DNA from: CAVYXZ01 sp965223835
Lineage (GTDB): Bacteria; Chloroflexota; Anaerolineae; Aggregatilineales; Phototrophicaceae
Direction: 5' to 3'
Assembly (NCBI GenBank): GCA_965223835.1
Contig: CBDCXQ010000001.1
Location: 1,550,001-1,614,000 of the forward strand
DNA length: 64,000 bases
In this document: positions 25,185 to 34,019 of the stretch, in pieces
Layout: every line of letters begins with the position of its first letter
Numbering within the stretch: the first letter of the stretch is position 1
The notes under the pieces: generated by a model
What the model saw: the letters and a program-made list of their open reading frames with translations, nothing else
The model's database searches: none
Told to the model about the DNA's origin: nothing
Translations under genes and position numbers: made by a program

Positions 25185-25589
25185 ATGACTGAAAAAGTTA
25201 AGAAGACCGATGCCGAATGGCGTGCCGAATTGACGCCGCAGCAGTACGCCGTATTGCGGCAGGCAGGAACTGAGCGTCCCTTTACTGGCGAATATGTCCA
25301 CAATAAAGCAACCGGAACCTACAACTGTGCCGCCTGTGGTCAGGCGTTGTTTGCCTCGGATACCAAGTTCGAGTCGGGTTCGGGTTGGCCGAGCTTCTGG
25401 GATATGATTGAAGAAGGCAGCGTCGAACTCAAGCAAGACCGCAGTCACGGGATGATACGGACAGAAGTCGTCTGCAGCCGCTGCGATTCGCATCTCGGAC
25501 ATGTCTTTGACGATGGTCCGCGTGACCAGACCGGACTGCGCTACTGCATCAATTCGCTGTCGCTGGATTTTGAAGCGGGTGAAAAGTAG
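25185..25589 (+). CDS. msrB: Peptide-methionine (R)-S-oxide reductase MsrB
   Basis: A complete 134-residue MsrB. It has LTPQQYAVLRQAGTERPFTGEY, the zinc pairs CAAC and CSRC, GWPSFWD, and the catalytic Cys in LRYCINSLSL. It reduces the R epimer of methionine sulfoxide in proteins using thioredoxin. It has AAAGGAA 5-6 bases before the ATG and probably its own promoter in the 92-base gap after the dehydratase gene. No MsrA is seen in the window. Confidence 0.95.
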   Translation: MTEKVKKTDAEWRAELTPQQYAVLRQAGTERPFTGEYVHNKATGTYNCAACGQALFASDTKFESGSGWPSFWDMIEEGSVELKQDRSHGMIRTEVVCSRCDSHLGHVFDDGPRDQTGLRYCINSLSLDFEAGEK

Positions 25590-25646
25590 CGCACTTGTTT
25601 TAGCCACTCGTTGAAAACGCAATGTCGGAATGACGATGGAGTTGGA

Positions 25647-26693
25647 ATGTTGAACATCCGCAACCTGGTCATAGCCGCCACCCTGTTCGCCGCTGTGGCT
25701 GGTATCGGGTTGACTCGTGCTGCCCCGGCATCCGAACTGGGGCATCCGAACTGTGCAAATATCACCTCAGAAACACTCCAAACATCGGCGTGTAATGCGG
25801 TGATGGCCGCATTGCCCTATCCTGATGTAACACCAATTCCTTATGACCTGGGGGTGATTGCGGGGCAGGATTTTGTTTACTTCGACGCCGACGAAGTGCC
25901 ACTCTATAATCAGCCCGACGGTAAAGTAATCGACACATTCACGGCTGGGCGCAGCAGCTACCTTAATGTAATTCAAACGTCGGGCGATTGGGCGGAGGTT
26001 CGCTACGGTCGTTGGGCCTCGCTGGAAAACGCGCACTTTGCCGAACCCTCGACGTTCACCGGTGTGATTATCAATCGCATGGAGATGCCCTTCGCCTGGG
26101 CGATCTACGATGTTTGCACGTCCCTCGCGCCGGGCGGCTCGCGCAACTGCCAGCAATCGGGTTCATTCCAGCGCTATGACCTGATGAACATCTATGCGAC
26201 GATCACTGTCGATGAGTGGGACTGGCATCTCGTCGGACCGCAACAGTGGGTTCAACAGACTAATCTCAGCATTGTGTATCCCACGCCGCCCACCGTTTTT
26301 AGCTGGCGCTGGGTCGGTGTGAGTACCTATGAGCAGAACCTGGTCGCCTACGAGGGTGAGCGACCCGTCATGGCAACACTGGTCTCTACCGGTGATATGG
26401 ACGAGGACCGGTGGCGCACTGATCCCGGTGCATGGGAGGTCGAGCTGTTCTGGGAAAAGGGTCCAATGGAAGGTGCCGCTGGCAGCGACGACTTTTATGC
26501 CCTGGATCAGGTCCCGTACCATATGTATTTTAACTGGCGCGAAGCGCTTCACGGTGTCTACTGGCATGACAATTTTGGCTACTATTGGTCGCACGGCTGT
26601 GTCAACCTCAGCGTCAGTGACGCCAAGTGGCTGTGGGATAACTGGATTATCCTGAACACTCACGTTTATGTATACGATGAAAAAAGGGATTAA
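25647..26693 (+). CDS. Secreted L,D-transpeptidase (YkuD domain)
   Basis: A 348-residue exported protein started at ATG 25647 (GGAGTTGG upstream). Residues 5-28 form a signal peptide (LVIAATLFAAVAGIGLTRAAPA). The middle part (about 80-200) looks like SH3-type segments, with FVYFDADEVPLYNQPDGKV and SGDWAEVRYGRW. The C-terminal YkuD domain has the catalytic block HGVYWHDNFGYYWSHGCVNLS, with His and Cys in SHGCVNL, and ends in VYVYDE. Family enzymes form 3-3 peptidoglycan crosslinks or attach proteins to the wall. It ends 15 bases before the convergent uidA-like gene. Confidence 0.9.
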   Translation: MLNIRNLVIAATLFAAVAGIGLTRAAPASELGHPNCANITSETLQTSACNAVMAALPYPDVTPIPYDLGVIAGQDFVYFDADEVPLYNQPDGKVIDTFTAGRSSYLNVIQTSGDWAEVRYGRWASLENAHFAEPSTFTGVIINRMEMPFAWAIYDVCTSLAPGGSRNCQQSGSFQRYDLMNIYATITVDEWDWHLVGPQQWVQQTNLSIVYPTPPTVFSWRWVGVSTYEQNLVAYEGERPVMATLVSTGDMDEDRWRTDPGAWEVELFWEKGPMEGAAGSDDFYALDQVPYHMYFNWREALHGVYWHDNFGYYWSHGCVNLSVSDAKWLWDNWIILNTHVYVYDEKRD

Positions 26694-26708
26694 CCTGATA
26701 GCAGCAAG

Positions 26709-28442
26709 TTATCTTCCCTCGCCACGCCACAATTTGCGCAGTCGGTGCGCCGCCATTTTTGGCCGCCGGTCACGGGTAAACACGCCTTTGAAATTCATGC
26801 TCGCAGTACGGACTAAGCCCTGCGACGTTTTGAAATCGCATAGATTCCAAACGTGCTGACCCACAACATATGGTTTACGGTTGAGCAATTCAACATAGGC
26901 GGCCAGCAACTCAGCCTGATATTCCTCACTGAACATTTCTGATGGTTCCGAATGCCAACCGGGCAGCGTATCCGCCCCAAATTCTGCCAGGATAATCGGC
27001 TTGTTGAATTGCGCATGGGTAGCATCAAGTTCTTGCTCGAGCGCCGCAACCCCGGCAGCGATGTTGCCAGACTGCGCATACCAACCGTTATAGCGATTCA
27101 TGCACAGGACATCGACAAACTCGAAGGTTGGTTCGTCTGGGCCGGGAATCATCATGACGTTGACGACCGTGACCGGACGGGTCGCATCCTGCGCTTTGAC
27201 CTGGTCGTACAGATCGCGGAAGAATGGACCGGCTTTTTCATCATTATTGAACGGCTCGTTGGCGATGCTCCACATAATGACACTGGGGTGATTCTTATCG
27301 CGGGCGATGAGTTCGCGAGTGTATTTTTGGCACAGGGCGGTGCGTTTTTCTAACCCATCCTCACCGAAATAGAGGCCCACTGCCTGGGTTTCATCAATCA
27401 CGAGAAAGCCCAGTCGGTCCGCGAGGTCCAGCATCTGTTCGGAATAGGGGTAGTGGCTGGTGCGGAACGAATTCGCGCCAATCCATTCCATGATCTCATA
27501 ATCTCTGATGATGACCGCCGGGACATAACCCCGTCCCGTTATCGGAAAATCGACATGCCGACCAAAACCGGTGAGCTTAATCGGTTGACCGTTCAGTAGC
27601 AGTTGATCGCCATTGACTGCAATCGTCCGAATACCGATCGAGAGTGTGTAGCTGTCGATAGCCGACTCACCCTGTATGTACTCAACGGTGAGATCATAGA
27701 GGTTTGGGGCATCCGGTGACCAAAAGGCGGCATTGTCAACCGTGATGGTTGCGGAGTCACCGGTAAATGTTTCACCGATTTCAGCGCCGTTACCGCGCAA
27801 TGTTGCCCGCAGCGTGGCCGCGCTTGGATTAGGGACTTTCACTTCAACAGTACCGGTTGTGCCCTCGATGTCGGTCACGACGGTGATGTCGGTAATTGCC
27901 GGTTGGGGCACGGCGTACAGCAGCACCGGGCGTTGAATGCCACAGAAGGGAAAGAAGTCAAAGGCGCTGGCGGGATGGTTACGCAAGAAACCACCAAAGG
28001 GTGCCTTCGGGTCGGGCGGGATGTTACCCGGCGGTACTCGGTCAGGCGTGAGTTCACCATCTACGCGCACAACCAGCACGTTATCTTCGGCTTGCACCAG
28101 ATCCGTGATGTCGAATTCGAAAGGTAAGTGACCGCCTTCATGCTGGCCGATTTTTCCGCCATTCAGCCACACCTCTGCCAGATAATTCACTGAATCGAAG
28201 CGGATAAAGATGCGTTGCCCCTGCCAGCCCCAGGGCAGGTGAAATTTGGTCTGGTACCAGGCAACACCCAGGTAATCCCGCAGGTCGTTGATCTGGTCGT
28301 TCCAACTGGCTGGGACGGCGATGGGCTGACCATCGGTGAAGCCGCTGCCATAATCCGCAACCGCCGCCGGGTCCGTGCGAAAGTCCCAGAAGCCAGAGAG
28401 GTCTGTGACTTGCCGATGCCTGTTCGTCTGTGGATAAAGCAT
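26709..28442 (-). CDS. uidA: Beta-glucuronidase, glycoside hydrolase family 2
   Basis: A 577-residue GH2 enzyme collinear with E. coli UidA (603 residues). The sugar-binding domain has LSGFWDFRTD, VPASWNDQ, WYQTKFHLP and VWLNGGKIGQHEGGHLPFEFD, then an immunoglobulin-like domain and a TIM barrel. The acid/base Glu is in MWSIANEPFN and the nucleophile Glu in IILAEFGADT, followed by SEEYQ. There is no signal peptide, so it probably acts on imported glucuronides in the cytoplasm, releasing glucuronate for UxaC. It follows the cupin gene by 3 bases with CAGGAGT as ribosome site, in one operon with the mannonate oxidoreductase and UxaE. Confidence 0.88.
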   Translation of the reverse strand: MLYPQTNRHRQVTDLSGFWDFRTDPAAVADYGSGFTDGQPIAVPASWNDQINDLRDYLGVAWYQTKFHLPWGWQGQRIFIRFDSVNYLAEVWLNGGKIGQHEGGHLPFEFDITDLVQAEDNVLVVRVDGELTPDRVPPGNIPPDPKAPFGGFLRNHPASAFDFFPFCGIQRPVLLYAVPQPAITDITVVTDIEGTTGTVEVKVPNPSAATLRATLRGNGAEIGETFTGDSATITVDNAAFWSPDAPNLYDLTVEYIQGESAIDSYTLSIGIRTIAVNGDQLLLNGQPIKLTGFGRHVDFPITGRGYVPAVIIRDYEIMEWIGANSFRTSHYPYSEQMLDLADRLGFLVIDETQAVGLYFGEDGLEKRTALCQKYTRELIARDKNHPSVIMWSIANEPFNNDEKAGPFFRDLYDQVKAQDATRPVTVVNVMMIPGPDEPTFEFVDVLCMNRYNGWYAQSGNIAAGVAALEQELDATHAQFNKPIILAEFGADTLPGWHSEPSEMFSEEYQAELLAAYVELLNRKPYVVGQHVWNLCDFKTSQGLVRTASMNFKGVFTRDRRPKMAAHRLRKLWRGEGR

Positions 28443-28445
28443 AAG

Positions 28446-28928
28446 TTACTCCTGTTTAAGATGTTCGCCCACAATCGTCTCAAGGTGTTGCAAATAGGAG
28501 GCGGCCTCCGGGCTACCTTCTGCTGGCGACCAGAGCGCGAATTGCTTGTGAGTCCGCGTGTCATAGGGTCCCTGAATGATCTCGACAACGGCTGAAGATT
28601 CCAATGCAACCAGCGCATGATAGGTCCGGGGCGCAATGTCGGCAATGCGTAATGAGCCGTTGGCATCAAGCTTGAAAACTTGGTCAACCTTGCCCTGGTC
28701 GTCAAACTGCAAAATAGCAATTTTCCCGACAAGAATCGAGAAAAACTCAACCTTGTCGGGATTTTCATGCTTGTGTGGCGGTGTATAAGTTCCTGGCACC
28801 AGCGCGTTCACCATGCGTTGCACCGGTTCTTCATGTTCATGCAAACGGTAGATCGTGCGTTTGCGGGGGGATTGTTCTGCTTGCGCGATCAGATCCAGAA
28901 TCATCGCCTGTGAGATCGTGCGAATCAT
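28446..28928 (-). CDS. Cupin-fold protein, WbuC family
   Basis: A 160-residue cupin. It shows RMVNALVPGTYTPPHKHENPDKVEFFSILVGKI, with H-x-H and Glu metal ligands, then IAPRTYHALVAL and a final YDTRTHKQFALWSP. These are the marks of WbuC-type cupins, found both in polysaccharide biosynthesis and in uronate/sugar-acid operons; the reaction is not known to me. The ATG overlaps the stop of the SDR gene (TGATG at 28926-28930), so translation is coupled. Starts further upstream would run inside the SDR gene and add no cupin sequence. Confidence 0.82.
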   Translation of the reverse strand: MIRTISQAMILDLIAQAEQSPRKRTIYRLHEHEEPVQRMVNALVPGTYTPPHKHENPDKVEFFSILVGKIAILQFDDQGKVDQVFKLDANGSLRIADIAPRTYHALVALESSAVVEIIQGPYDTRTHKQFALWSPAEGSPEAASYLQHLETIVGEHLKQE

Positions 28929-29749
28929 CAAACCCCGCCGAAAGCGCTGAACCCACCATCGACCGGGATGATGGTTCCAGTGACGAATTTCGCGCCATCC
29001 GAAACCAGCCATAACAGCGTGCCGATCAGTTCATCGGGTTCCCCAAAACGCCCCATCGGCGTGTTATCCACAATGAGTTGGCCGCGCGGCGTGAACGAGC
29101 CATCCTCGTTGCTGACGATTTTGCGATTCTGGGTGGTAATGAAAAAGCCCGGTGCAATGGCGTTGACGCGAATGTTCGGACTGTATTCTTTAGCAAAATA
29201 AACCGCCATCCAGCGAGTGAAGTTGTCGATACCGGCCTTAGCTGCGGCATACGCCACCACGCGTGTGAGAGGTCGGTCCGCCGCCATAGACGAGATGTTG
29301 ATGATAACGCCATCACCGCGCGCCGCCATCGGTTTCGCGAACACCTGCGAGGGCAGCAGTGTGCCGAGGAAATTCAGGTTGAAGGTCCATTGGAGCGCTG
29401 CCTGGGGCAGGTCGAAGAAACTGCGCGAATTATCCGGTGCCGTCATCGCGTCGGGGCTGTTGCCGCCCGCGCAGTTGATCAGGATGTGGATGGTGCCAAA
29501 TCTATCAATGATCTGATCGTAGGCGGCTTGCAGCGCGTCCCGGTCCAGTACATCAGCGGCGACGGCGATGGCCGTGCCCCCGTTGGCGGCGATGCTGTCG
29601 ACAGTTTTCTGCGCTTTTTCGACAGTCGTGCCCATCACGGCGACAGCGGCTCCCGCCTGGGCCAAACCCTGACAGAAAGCGGTGCCGAGGACACCACTCC
29701 CGCCCGTGACGGCGGCGACTTTGCCAGTGAGATCAATGGTGTAGGACAT
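28928..29749 (-). CDS. uxuB: D-mannonate oxidoreductase (fructuronate reductase), SDR type
   Basis: A 273-residue SDR with TGGSGVLGTAFCQGLAQAGAAV, NCAGGNSPDAM, the catalytic SSMAADRPLTRVVAYAAAKAG and a C-terminal PVDGGFSAFGGV. The GGSGVLG cofactor loop, the CAGGN motif and the long substrate loop (NRKIVSNEDGSFTPRGQLIVDNTPMGRFG) match the Bacillus YjmF/UxuB-type SDR enzymes, unrelated to E. coli UxuB. It reduces D-fructuronate to D-mannonate. The gene follows uxaE by 11 bases and is coupled to the cupin gene. Confidence 0.88.
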   Translation of the reverse strand: MSYTIDLTGKVAAVTGGSGVLGTAFCQGLAQAGAAVAVMGTTVEKAQKTVDSIAANGGTAIAVAADVLDRDALQAAYDQIIDRFGTIHILINCAGGNSPDAMTAPDNSRSFFDLPQAALQWTFNLNFLGTLLPSQVFAKPMAARGDGVIINISSMAADRPLTRVVAYAAAKAGIDNFTRWMAVYFAKEYSPNIRVNAIAPGFFITTQNRKIVSNEDGSFTPRGQLIVDNTPMGRFGEPDELIGTLLWLVSDGAKFVTGTIIPVDGGFSAFGGV

Positions 29750-29760
29750 CGTTATTTTCC

Positions 29761-31110
29761 TTAGCCTTGAAAGGGGACAATGTGTTTGTCAAAGTGCGTT
29801 TTGAGAACGGCTTCATAGGCTGCGGCCTGTTCTTCCAGCACCGTGAAAATCGGTTCACGAAACGTATCTAGCACCGAACCGAAGGTGACATGCAGCACTT
29901 GCCGGGCATCGAATTGCTCGAACAGGTCGGTCAATTCGGCATCGGTTGGGTTCGTTGGGACTTTTTCCAGCTTGCCGGACACATGATACGAAGCACGATC
30001 GATCGGGTAGCGCTCAATCGCAAAGTCGAGAATCTGCCGGAACAGGGGAATATCATGCATAGCGATGACGCGCAACGCTTCCAACCAACTGGTCCCCGCC
30101 GTTTTCAGATGGACATACTGCCCGGTATACTTGTAAATTATCGGGTAAATGCTGAATTTGTCAGAGCCGGTGTGAATACTCAGCTTATAAGGACCCAGTT
30201 CACGGGCGATTTTGGCGTGGGCGGCAAAGTCTTGCTCAAAAACATCCAGGTTGCCAATATAATCAACACCTTTTTCAAAATCGCCAATAAAGCGGGGTGC
30301 TAACCCTTCATATTTTACGCCCAGTCGCTTCAATTCGGCAGCAATGAAGTAATGCTCGGCTGGGCTGGTGGGGGTGTCGGTTTCGTCGACCGAGACTTCC
30401 AGATCATAAGACTGTCCATTGAAATGCGAAGCGATGTGGCGGGCGAGTTTCGCGACATGGGCGATGGCCCGGCTATATTTACCTGTGGCCCGTAGCAGTG
30501 CTTCGTCGTCCATGCTGCCGCCGGGCGAACTGCCGATGTACGTCTGTTTCATGTCCGCCGCGGTCGTTTCCAGTTCGTTCCAGGGTAGTGAGTCGAACTT
30601 GCGTTGCAGCGTGGCCGGGTCGTCGGTATGGGCGGCATTGTCGACATGTTCATTAGGGTCCAGCGTAAAGCCGACAAAACCTGCGGCGATGCAATCGTCA
30701 ATCGCCTCCGTGTTTTTCAAATGATCGGCATCGCTGCCAAAGCCAGTTTGATAATTCATCTGGAAAACGCCCCAGGTCGCATCATCCATTACATTCTGGG
30801 GGGTGCGGTTCGAGCGTTCCATCTCCCGGATGGATTGCTGGGCAAACACCGGGAACATATCGCCATCCAGCACGGCACGAATATGGCCGGGCGTTGCCAA
30901 TCCCAAGCGGTCGCCACAGCCAATCGATTTTTTCAGGCCAACGGTTGTGGGTGCAGTCCAGGGCAGTGCCTGGCGCAGCGCCTGGGCGTTAGCTGCATCA
31001 AGTGGGCACAACCAATTCATGCCCTGCTGCTCACCGTGAAAGCTGGGGGGTAAATCGCCGCTCACCTTGAGGCGTCTGCCCTGGTCGGTATTGATCAGTT
31101 CGAAAGACAT
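29761..31110 (-). CDS. uxaE: Tagaturonate epimerase UxaE
   Basis: A 449-residue protein started at ATG 31108-31110 (GGAGAAAT upstream). It fits the UxaE family first described in Thermotoga: GLKKSIGCGDRLGLATPGH, REMERSNRTPQNVMDDATWGVFQ, GFTLDPNEHVDN, DLEVSVDETDTPTSPAEHYF, LAPRFIGDFEKGVDYIG, LSIHTGSDKFSIYP and HLKTAGTSWLEALR. The conserved D, E and H residues in SVDETD and SIHTGSDKF are the likely metal and catalytic site. It epimerises D-tagaturonate to D-fructuronate. With UxaC (39111-40514) and the SDR-type UxuB, galacturonate and glucuronate both reach mannonate. The 111-base gap to the sulfatase gene contains a symmetric GATATTATAAGA box that could serve either strand. Confidence 0.92.
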   Translation of the reverse strand: MSFELINTDQGRRLKVSGDLPPSFHGEQQGMNWLCPLDAANAQALRQALPWTAPTTVGLKKSIGCGDRLGLATPGHIRAVLDGDMFPVFAQQSIREMERSNRTPQNVMDDATWGVFQMNYQTGFGSDADHLKNTEAIDDCIAAGFVGFTLDPNEHVDNAAHTDDPATLQRKFDSLPWNELETTAADMKQTYIGSSPGGSMDDEALLRATGKYSRAIAHVAKLARHIASHFNGQSYDLEVSVDETDTPTSPAEHYFIAAELKRLGVKYEGLAPRFIGDFEKGVDYIGNLDVFEQDFAAHAKIARELGPYKLSIHTGSDKFSIYPIIYKYTGQYVHLKTAGTSWLEALRVIAMHDIPLFRQILDFAIERYPIDRASYHVSGKLEKVPTNPTDAELTDLFEQFDARQVLHVTFGSVLDTFREPIFTVLEEQAAAYEAVLKTHFDKHIVPFQG

Positions 31111-31221
31111 TGATTGATTTCTCCAGTCGTGAATGGTTTGTCGCCAGTCCTGAAAACATATCTTATAATATCCCGCAGCGAGACATTTGCCACTGCTAAA
31201 CAGACCATCTCGAGGGGAATC

Positions 31222-32964
31222 ATGTCCAGACCGAATATTCTGCTTATTACCAGCGATCAGCAACACTGGAACACGCTCGGCGTGCTGAATCCTGAGATCA
31301 AGACTCCGAATTTAGATCGCTTAGCCGCTGAGGGGACGCTCTACAACCGAGCTTATTGCCCAAATCCGACCTGTACCCCGACCCGGTCTTCAATGATTAC
31401 CGGCAAATACCCGGCGCAGCATGGCGCATTCTCGCTTGGTATGAAGTTGCCAGAACATGAGCCAACAGTTGGCGCTGTGTTTCAGCAAAATGGTTATCAT
31501 TCGACATTGATCGGCAAAGCCCATTTCCAGCAGCTTGACGGGACCGAGGAATTTCCGTCGCTGGAGGCCTATCCGACATTGCAGGACCTGGATTTCTGGC
31601 ACAATTTTTATGGGCCGTTCTATGGCTTTGACCACATTGAACTGGCACGCAATCATACGGATGAGGCCCATGTCGGTCAGCATTACGCGCTCTGGATGGA
31701 GGAAAAAGGCCTCCCCAACTGGCGCGATTATTATCGCCCGCCCACTGGCAATAATGATTCACAGCATCGTAAATGGTTGATCCCCGAAGAATTTCATTAC
31801 AATACCTGGATCGCTGAACGCACGAATGCCTTGCTTGAGCAATATCAGGCCGAGGATGAGAATTTCTTCCTGTGGGCCAGCTTTTTCGACCCACATCCGG
31901 CTTACCTGGTCCCGGAACCCTGGGACACCATGTATGATCCGGCGGATATGACGGTGCCGCAGGTAACGCCCGGCGAGCATGATAAGAATCCAATTCACAT
32001 GCAGATGACACAGCAGGAAAATCCTGACTTTTCGCCCTGGATGGAGCGCGGCGGCAACGCCATGCATGGCTTCCATTCGCACTTGCATGATCACGCTGAA
32101 CTGGCAAAGGACATCGCCTGTTACTATGGCATGGTCAGTTGCATGGATAAATACATCGGCCAGATTTTAGACAAATTGGATGCGCTGAGTCTGACTGACA
32201 ACACATTGGTGGTGTTTACCAGCGATCACGGGCATTTCTACGGCCATCATGGGCTGATCGCCAAAGGGCCATTTCACTTCGAAGATGTGATACGTGTGCC
32301 GTTTCTGGTGCGCTGGCCGGGCAAAGTTCCGGCAGCACAGCAATCCGATGCACTGCAAACCCTGGTCGATTTACCCCAATCGTTTTTGAGCGCCTGCGGC
32401 ATCGACCAACCCGCTGATATGACGGGAGTCGATCAAACGCCGGTCTGGTTCGGTGCAGCGGAATCTGCCCGTGACCATGTGCTGGTGTCACATCATCACC
32501 AGCCAACAACGATTCATGTACGGTCCTATGTTAATGAGCGCTATAAGTTGACCGTCTATTGCAACCGGCACTACGGTGAATTATTTGACCTGCGCGCCGA
32601 CCCTGGTGAGATTAACAATTTGTGGGATGACCCGACCGCCGCCGATTTGAAGGCCGACCTGATTTTCAAGTTGTTGTTGGCGGAGATCGCACGGGAAGAA
32701 CCATTGGATGATGAACGGGCCGGGTGGGCCAACAAGTCGCGGGAGATGTATATTAAGACATTTACAGTGGGTGGGATGGAAATCACCGTAGACCCGGCGC
32801 ATGAGGATTTTTCGCTGTATACGACTCGCCGTGAGACTGGTCGTTCTGACAACCTGTGGGACAGCCCACAGCACAAGCAAATACGCGATCGCATGGTGCT
32901 GGCCTTGCAATTCGCACGGATGGCCGCGGAACCGATGTGGATGCCGCGTGTCGCCGGGGCATAA
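31222..32964 (+). CDS. Sulfatase (Cys-type, formylglycine-dependent)
   Basis: A 580-residue sulfatase of the arylsulfatase-A-like group. The N-terminal RPNILLITSDQQHWNTLG holds metal ligands. The maturation motif CTPTRSSMITGKYP (C-x-P-x-R) marks the cysteine converted to formylglycine. The distal VVFTSDHGHFYGHHGLIAKGPFHFED completes the metal site. No signal peptide is present, so it acts in the cytoplasm or is exported otherwise. No formylglycine-generating enzyme lies in the window. It is divergent from uxaE and started at ATG 31222 with CGAGGGGAAT upstream. Likely substrate: a sulfated sugar or oligosaccharide of the same catabolic locus. Confidence 0.9.
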   Translation: MSRPNILLITSDQQHWNTLGVLNPEIKTPNLDRLAAEGTLYNRAYCPNPTCTPTRSSMITGKYPAQHGAFSLGMKLPEHEPTVGAVFQQNGYHSTLIGKAHFQQLDGTEEFPSLEAYPTLQDLDFWHNFYGPFYGFDHIELARNHTDEAHVGQHYALWMEEKGLPNWRDYYRPPTGNNDSQHRKWLIPEEFHYNTWIAERTNALLEQYQAEDENFFLWASFFDPHPAYLVPEPWDTMYDPADMTVPQVTPGEHDKNPIHMQMTQQENPDFSPWMERGGNAMHGFHSHLHDHAELAKDIACYYGMVSCMDKYIGQILDKLDALSLTDNTLVVFTSDHGHFYGHHGLIAKGPFHFEDVIRVPFLVRWPGKVPAAQQSDALQTLVDLPQSFLSACGIDQPADMTGVDQTPVWFGAAESARDHVLVSHHHQPTTIHVRSYVNERYKLTVYCNRHYGELFDLRADPGEINNLWDDPTAADLKADLIFKLLLAEIAREEPLDDERAGWANKSREMYIKTFTVGGMEITVDPAHEDFSLYTTRRETGRSDNLWDSPQHKQIRDRMVLALQFARMAAEPMWMPRVAGA

Positions 32965-33025
32965 TCGAGGTGCTGCTGGCTGCGAAACGTCAGCTAATGA
33001 CTGAAAACTGGCAACTCGAAACCAA

Positions 33026-34000
33026 TTAGCCCCACAGATCGCGCAGGAAGTTCATTTTTGCCAACGTTTGATAACTCGCGCCACCTTCATGGTTATTGAA
33101 CTCGTAGATGTGGATGTCTTTTTCGCCGCGCAAATGATTATAGGCCGCGAATACGGTTGATGGCGGGCAAACGTCGTCCATGAGTCCGACCGAGAACAAT
33201 GCGCTTGCGTTGATGCGGGCGGCGAAGTTGACGCCATCGAAGTAACTGAGGGTGTTGAAAGCCGTTTCAACTTTGTCACGGTGGATTTTTAAATAGTTGG
33301 TGATTTCAGAATAGGGCGAACGGTCGGTGATGGCGGTTGCCCGACGATAGTGACACAGGAACGGGACATCGGGCAGGATCGCCTGGACGCCTTCATGTAA
33401 TGCACCAACCGCAAGGGTAATCCCGCCGCCCTGACTCGTGCCCATCGCCGCGACCCGGTTTGAATCAATCGACTCATGGCTCCAGACCACTTCGATTGCA
33501 CGCACAGCGTCGGTGAAAACGCGCCGATAATAAAAGGTTTTGGGATTTAAGATGCCTTGCGTCATAAAGCCAGGATAAAAGGCATTGGCACCTTCAGCCG
33601 GGAGATCAGCCGTATCGCCCTGACGCCAGGCGCTGCCCTGCCCACGCGTGTCCATCAGGAAATAGGCGAACCCCATATTCGGCCACAGGATGTGCTCAAA
33701 GCCGAATCCGCGTCCACCGCCATAGCCAATATATTCTACAACACAGGGTAATGGCCCGCTGCGTTGACGGGGGAGTAGAAACCAACCCTTCACTGGCTGA
33801 CGACCATATCCGGCGAAGGTCACATCAAACGTATCAACGTATTTCAGGCCATAATCAACCGGGTCAAATCGCGCACTCAGGGGATGTTGCCGCGCTTCAT
33901 CCAGGGTTAGCTGCCAGAAATCATCAAAATCGACCGGCTCGGCCCGTTCTGGTTTGTATTGTTTGAGTTGATCCAGCGGCATATCAAAAAAGGCCATCAT
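33026..34000 (-). CDS. Acetyl xylan esterase / cephalosporin-C deacetylase, CE7 family
   Basis: A 324-residue alpha/beta hydrolase of CE7 length and pattern. It begins FDMPLDQLKQYKPERAEPVDFDDFW, a classic CE7 opening. RGQG (in DTRGQGSAW) is the second CE7 signature. The triad is Ser in GTSQGGG, Asp in GLMDDVCPPST and His in NNHEGG. No signal peptide, so it deacetylates imported acetylated xylo- or other oligosaccharides in the cytoplasm. It is the last gene of a minus-strand operon with the dehydrogenase, cysteine hydrolase, oxidoreductase and PhyH genes, and converges on the sulfatase gene across a 61-base gap where I see no clear terminator. Confidence 0.9.
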   Translation of the reverse strand: MMAFFDMPLDQLKQYKPERAEPVDFDDFWQLTLDEARQHPLSARFDPVDYGLKYVDTFDVTFAGYGRQPVKGWFLLPRQRSGPLPCVVEYIGYGGGRGFGFEHILWPNMGFAYFLMDTRGQGSAWRQGDTADLPAEGANAFYPGFMTQGILNPKTFYYRRVFTDAVRAIEVVWSHESIDSNRVAAMGTSQGGGITLAVGALHEGVQAILPDVPFLCHYRRATAITDRSPYSEITNYLKIHRDKVETAFNTLSYFDGVNFAARINASALFSVGLMDDVCPPSTVFAAYNHLRGEKDIHIYEFNNHEGGASYQTLAKMNFLRDLWG

Positions 34001-34019
34001 ATTGTCCCTCTACGTGGTT

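Noticed and set aside
28929..29012. Upstream start for the WbuC cupin inside uxuB
   Set aside because: Trp/Arg-rich translation unlike a cupin, while the TGATG overlap at 28926-28930 gives a natural coupled start.
29078..29764. A 228-codon plus-strand open frame opposite uxuB
   Set aside because: Antisense to a gene with complete SDR motifs; Arg-rich translation without recognisable features.
31111..31266. Upstream start adding 52 residues to UxaE
   Set aside because: It would overlap the start of the divergent sulfatase gene. The ATG at 31110 has a good ribosome site and a family-like N-terminus.
31397..32107. A 236-codon minus-strand open frame opposite the sulfatase gene
   Set aside because: The sulfatase active-site and metal motifs lie on the plus strand through this stretch; the opposite frame is Pro/Arg/Ser-rich noise.
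32965..33025. A terminator between the convergent sulfatase and CE7 genes
   Set aside because: No stem of more than a few base pairs and no T-run is visible in the 61-base gap.
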